From assembly GCA_034434895.1 (NCBI GenBank), contig DAOTYI010000092.1, positions 1 to 11,458 on the forward strand: DNA of 11,458 bases, in the 5' to 3' direction. The notes below the pieces were generated by a model. The model was given only the letters and a program-made list of their open reading frames with translations, searched no databases and was not told where the DNA came from. The stretch comes from DAOTXL01 sp034434895. Lineage in GTDB: Bacteria; Chloroflexota; Anaerolineae; JAAYZQ01. The position numbers and the translations under genes are program-made. Positions 9,699 through 11,458 of this stretch are shown piece after piece. Each line of letters starts with the position of its first letter. The stretch's first letter is position 1.

Positions 9699-10990
9699 TG
9701 TGCCGCTTGATGCGCTGGATTGACCACCCGTCCGACAAACAGAATGGCACCGGTCTGCCGGTCGCGGATGAGGAAGATGAACGGGCGGTTCACGGTCACC
9801 TCCAGGCCGGGGAGGCCGGTCACTCCGACGATGACCGCTGTCGAGGCGGCGGCCTCGGTGCCGGACTCGTCCACCGAGACAAACGCTTTGTGCAGGACCG
9901 CCTGGATGTAGAGGTCGCGGGTGCCGTCCATCCCCGAAAAGTCGGCCTGGTCGGGCTGGAAGGGGGACGGCATGCCCATCGCGGCCAGGGTGCCGGCAAG
10001 GTGGAAGGACGACTCTACCCGAAAGCGGGGCATCGTCAGGCTGAGGTGCTGGGACCTCAGACCGCCCAGCATCTTCTCCAGCCGCGCGGCGTCCAGTGAG
10101 GCCTCAAACTCCTCAAACCGGCCTTCTCCTGGGAGAAGGATGACCATTGCCAGTTCCTCGCCGTCGTAGGGCAACTCCACCGCCTGGAACTCCTCCCCCT
10201 CTGCGTAGCCAAAGTGGGCCGTCTGCCGCATCATCGGCACCATGACCTGACGACCGTCCAGCAGGTAGAACGGCCCGTCGGCGGTCAGGCTCTTCTCAAA
10301 CGGTTCGGCCCAGGCGGCATTGAAGTAGATGGCGTTGGTCAACACCAGACGGGTCAGGGCGCTCACCACGCCCGGCGGGATCAGGTCCCGGATGCGGCCC
10401 TCGGTCTGGTCGCTGACCCAATCGTTGATGACCCCCCGGGCGGCCTCCGGGTCGCTCACAAAATCCAGCAGTCTCAATCCGGCGCCGTAATTGCGGGCCA
10501 GCGTGTCCAGGAATTCGGGAAGGAACTGGTAGCCCTTCTGGCTCCAGAGAGCGTTGACGATGTGCAGGCGGAAGCCCTTACCGTCCTTACCCCGCGCACC
10601 CTGGCCCCGGCGGGCCAGTTCCAGGTCCAGCGCGTTGAAGGCGGGATGGAGACGGTCCTGCGGCAGGGTGAAGTGGAGAACGTCCGCCATTTCCCGCTCC
10701 GTCTCGCCCCGGGCGCCGGCCCAGGTCATGGCCAGGGCGATGGAGATACTGGAGGGGGAGTAGAAAAAGTTGCCGCTCTCCTGCTCCCGCAGCGCGCGGT
10801 AGAGGTCAGAGGCGAAACCGGTGTTGCCCCTGACCAGTTCGGCCAGGTCCTGGGCAGGGACATTGGGCCGGGTCACCCGCGCTGCATCTGCCTGGACGAC
10901 CTGGATATGACGGCCCTTCGGACGGATGCAGCCCGCGGCCAGGCTCAGAAGGAGAAGGCCGATCAGCAGGTTCTGAACGATGGGTTTCAT
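9695..10990 (-). CDS. lipid-anchored serpin (serine protease inhibitor)
   Basis: A 431-residue serpin exported as a lipoprotein. The ATG at 10990 is preceded by AAGGAG at 8 nt. Residues 5-20 form the signal helix and LAAGC gives Cys21 as the lipidation site, followed by a spacer of about 30 residues. The serpin fold spans about 55-427: FYSPSSISIALAMTWAGARG (76-95), the NAIYFNAAW breach/shutter motif (219-227), HKAFVSVDESGTEAAAST (367-384) and the C-terminal signature RPFIFLIRDRQTGAILFVGRV (402-422). The hinge ESGTEAAAS (375-383) has the small residues needed for loop insertion, so it is probably inhibitory. Counting from Glu375 as P17 puts P1 at Thr391 and P1' at Gly392, though the loop is about one residue longer than alpha-1-antitrypsin. 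The Val-Ile-Val-Gly-Val-Thr reactive loop suggests elastase- or subtilisin-like targets (inference). It is coupled to the small membrane gene downstream. Confidence 0.95.
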   Translation of the reverse strand: MKPIVQNLLIGLLLLSLAAGCIRPKGRHIQVVQADAARVTRPNVPAQDLAELVRGNTGFASDLYRALREQESGNFFYSPSSISIALAMTWAGARGETEREMADVLHFTLPQDRLHPAFNALDLELARRGQGARGKDGKGFRLHIVNALWSQKGYQFLPEFLDTLARNYGAGLRLLDFVSDPEAARGVINDWVSDQTEGRIRDLIPPGVVSALTRLVLTNAIYFNAAWAEPFEKSLTADGPFYLLDGRQVMVPMMRQTAHFGYAEGEEFQAVELPYDGEELAMVILLPGEGRFEEFEASLDAARLEKMLGGLRSQHLSLTMPRFRVESSFHLAGTLAAMGMPSPFQPDQADFSGMDGTRDLYIQAVLHKAFVSVDESGTEAAASTAVIVGVTGLPGLEVTVNRPFIFLIRDRQTGAILFVGRVVNPAHQAAQ

Positions 10991-10998
10991 AGAGTTAT

Positions 10999-11004
10999 CT
11001 CCTT
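10999..11004 (-). promoter_or_regulatory. Shine-Dalgarno of the serpin gene
   Basis: AAGGAG on the minus strand, 8 nt before the ATG at 10990, supports this start. No convincing -10/-35 pair is visible further upstream. Confidence 0.7.
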
Positions 11005-11017
11005 ATCCAGAGTCCAA

Positions 11018-11045
11018 TTTTTTCGGACGCCTCCAAGACGAAAAA
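11018..11045. repeat. small inverted repeat in the serpin leader
   Basis: TTTTTCG and CGAAAAA form 7-bp arms around 13 nt, just upstream of the serpin ribosome site. It could be an operator or a leader hairpin. The arms are short, so chance is possible. Confidence 0.3.
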
Positions 11046-11136
11046 TGTTCCCACAGGGAGATGGTTCAAAATTGGCTCTAAGGCAAAATCCGCACTTTGT
11101 TGGCCGCATTGGGCTGTACCCTCACCCCTCCCCCAG

Positions 11137-11182
11137 CCCCTCCCCTCTCCCGCTCGCTTTCAGCGGCGGGAGAGGGGAGGGG
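11137..11182. repeat. perfect 17-bp C/G-rich inverted repeat
   Basis: CCCCTCCCCTCTCCCGC (11137-11153) is perfectly complementary to 11166-11182, with a 12-nt loop. The preceding CCCTCACCCCTCCCCCAGCC run belongs to the same wording. I know this style (CCCTCACCCC...CTCTCCCGC...GGGAGAGGGG) as a highly dispersed intergenic palindrome in many GC-rich bacteria. Confidence 0.75.
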
Positions 11183-11189
11183 AAGCAGG

Positions 11190-11232
11190 GGGATTTTGCG
11201 GTGGGCGGCGAAGCCACCCACCGCAAAATCCC
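11190..11232. repeat. 20-bp-arm hairpin, one mismatch
   Basis: The arm at 11190-11209 (GGGATTTTGCGGTGGGCGGC) pairs with 11213-11232 with a single C/A mismatch around a 3-nt GAA loop. This is a near-perfect 43-bp palindrome placed immediately between the preceding inverted repeat and the large fold-back to its right. Confidence 0.8.
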
Positions 11233-11458
11233 TTTTTATCCCCCTCTCCTGAAGTTTGGCCTTTTTCAGAGCGGGGCGGGAAAATCTCCAAAACCCGCCT
11301 CCGGCGAGGCCAAAAGAACAAAAAGAAAATTTTTCATTGCGAAGGCGAAGTCTTCGCAATGAAAAATTAATCTTCTTTTTGGAGACGCGGAAGCCGTCAG
11401 GAGCCCATGCGGGGGGCCGCGGGCAAAAAGTCAAAGTTGAGGAAAGGGGGATAAAGGG
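11230..11458. repeat. about 229-bp imperfect palindrome (fold-back element) reaching the window edge
   Basis: The centre is a perfect 17-bp stem, 11328-11344 with 11352-11368 (loop GCGAAGT). It is prolonged by CAAAAAGAA (11319-11327) with TTCTTTTTG (11373-11381) across a 4-nt bulge. Much further out, 11230-11266 matches the reverse complement of about 11424-11458 with roughly four substitutions and two small gaps (CCCTTTTTATCCCCCTCTCC against CCCTTTATCCCCCTTTCC, then GAAGTTTGG against CAACTTTGA, then CTTTTT). The parts between the arms are also weakly complementary (CTCC...CGCCTCCGGCG against CTCC...CGGCTTCCGCG). The whole block is thus roughly symmetric about 11348. The right end is not visible. 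No transposase or credible gene lies within it. Confidence 0.7.

Noticed and set aside
11046..11085. Serpin promoter TTGAAC-17-ATTTTT on the minus strand
   Set aside because: The -10 match is too poor to support; left unassigned.
11078..11434. A 118-residue minus-strand frame and the plus-strand frame extending to 11362
   Set aside because: Both are read through the large palindromes, which is why they contain mirrored phrases such as FAVGG-AHRKIP; no start signal or family.

Overview
The window is GC-rich (roughly 60 %) bacterial DNA. It probably comes from a Chloroflexota genome (Anaerolineae/Caldilineae type); this is inference from the style of the proteins, the abundant dispersed palindromes, the RHS debris and the lipoprotein serpin. 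No rRNA or marker gene is present to confirm it. Almost all intact genes lie on the minus strand and read right to left. The only plus-strand coding traces are at the far left (a transposase tail and a decapitated response regulator), plus one weak remnant near 9.25 kb.

Left end (1-600): the 3' end of an IS1634-type transposase runs straight into a response-regulator receiver domain that has lost its first beta strand and acidic pocket. A perfect 12-bp hairpin then separates this from the convergent metabolic gene. 622-3435: pyruvate phosphate dikinase (ppdK), with its own sigma70-like promoter (TTGCCA-17-TATAAT) and a strong Shine-Dalgarno, carrying a lysine-rich coiled-coil insertion.

3573-8660: a complete BMP-family (nucleoside-type) ABC importer operon. 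In transcription order it is lipoprotein substrate-binding protein, an intercistronic block of nested hairpins, double-domain ATPase, permease 1 and permease 2. A consensus promoter (TTGACA-17-TATAGT) precedes the binding protein, and a hairpin terminator overlaps the last stop codon. The three downstream genes are tightly coupled (11-bp overlap, then a 3-nt gap). The substrate is likely a nucleoside or purine, but the binding protein has three unusual cysteine pairs.

8766-9449: decayed DNA holding pieces of an RHS-repeat core domain on the minus strand, split by about 100 extra bases that contain an imperfect inverted repeat, and a possible plus-strand coding remnant. 9450-10990: a two-gene unit made of a lipid-anchored serpin with an inhibitory-type hinge and, overlapping its stop by ATGA, an 82-residue two-helix membrane protein I cannot name. 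10991-11458: no credible gene; the serpin leader is followed by a run of large palindromes, ending in a roughly 229-bp imperfect fold-back that reaches the window edge.

The importer and PPDK look like ordinary core metabolism (uptake of nucleosides; pyruvate/PEP interconversion). The serpin pair, the RHS debris, the IS fragment and the palindromes are the accessory part. No complete new multi-gene system is evident. The serpin plus its coupled membrane protein, the cysteine-paired binding protein and the terminal fold-back element are the most promising leads.
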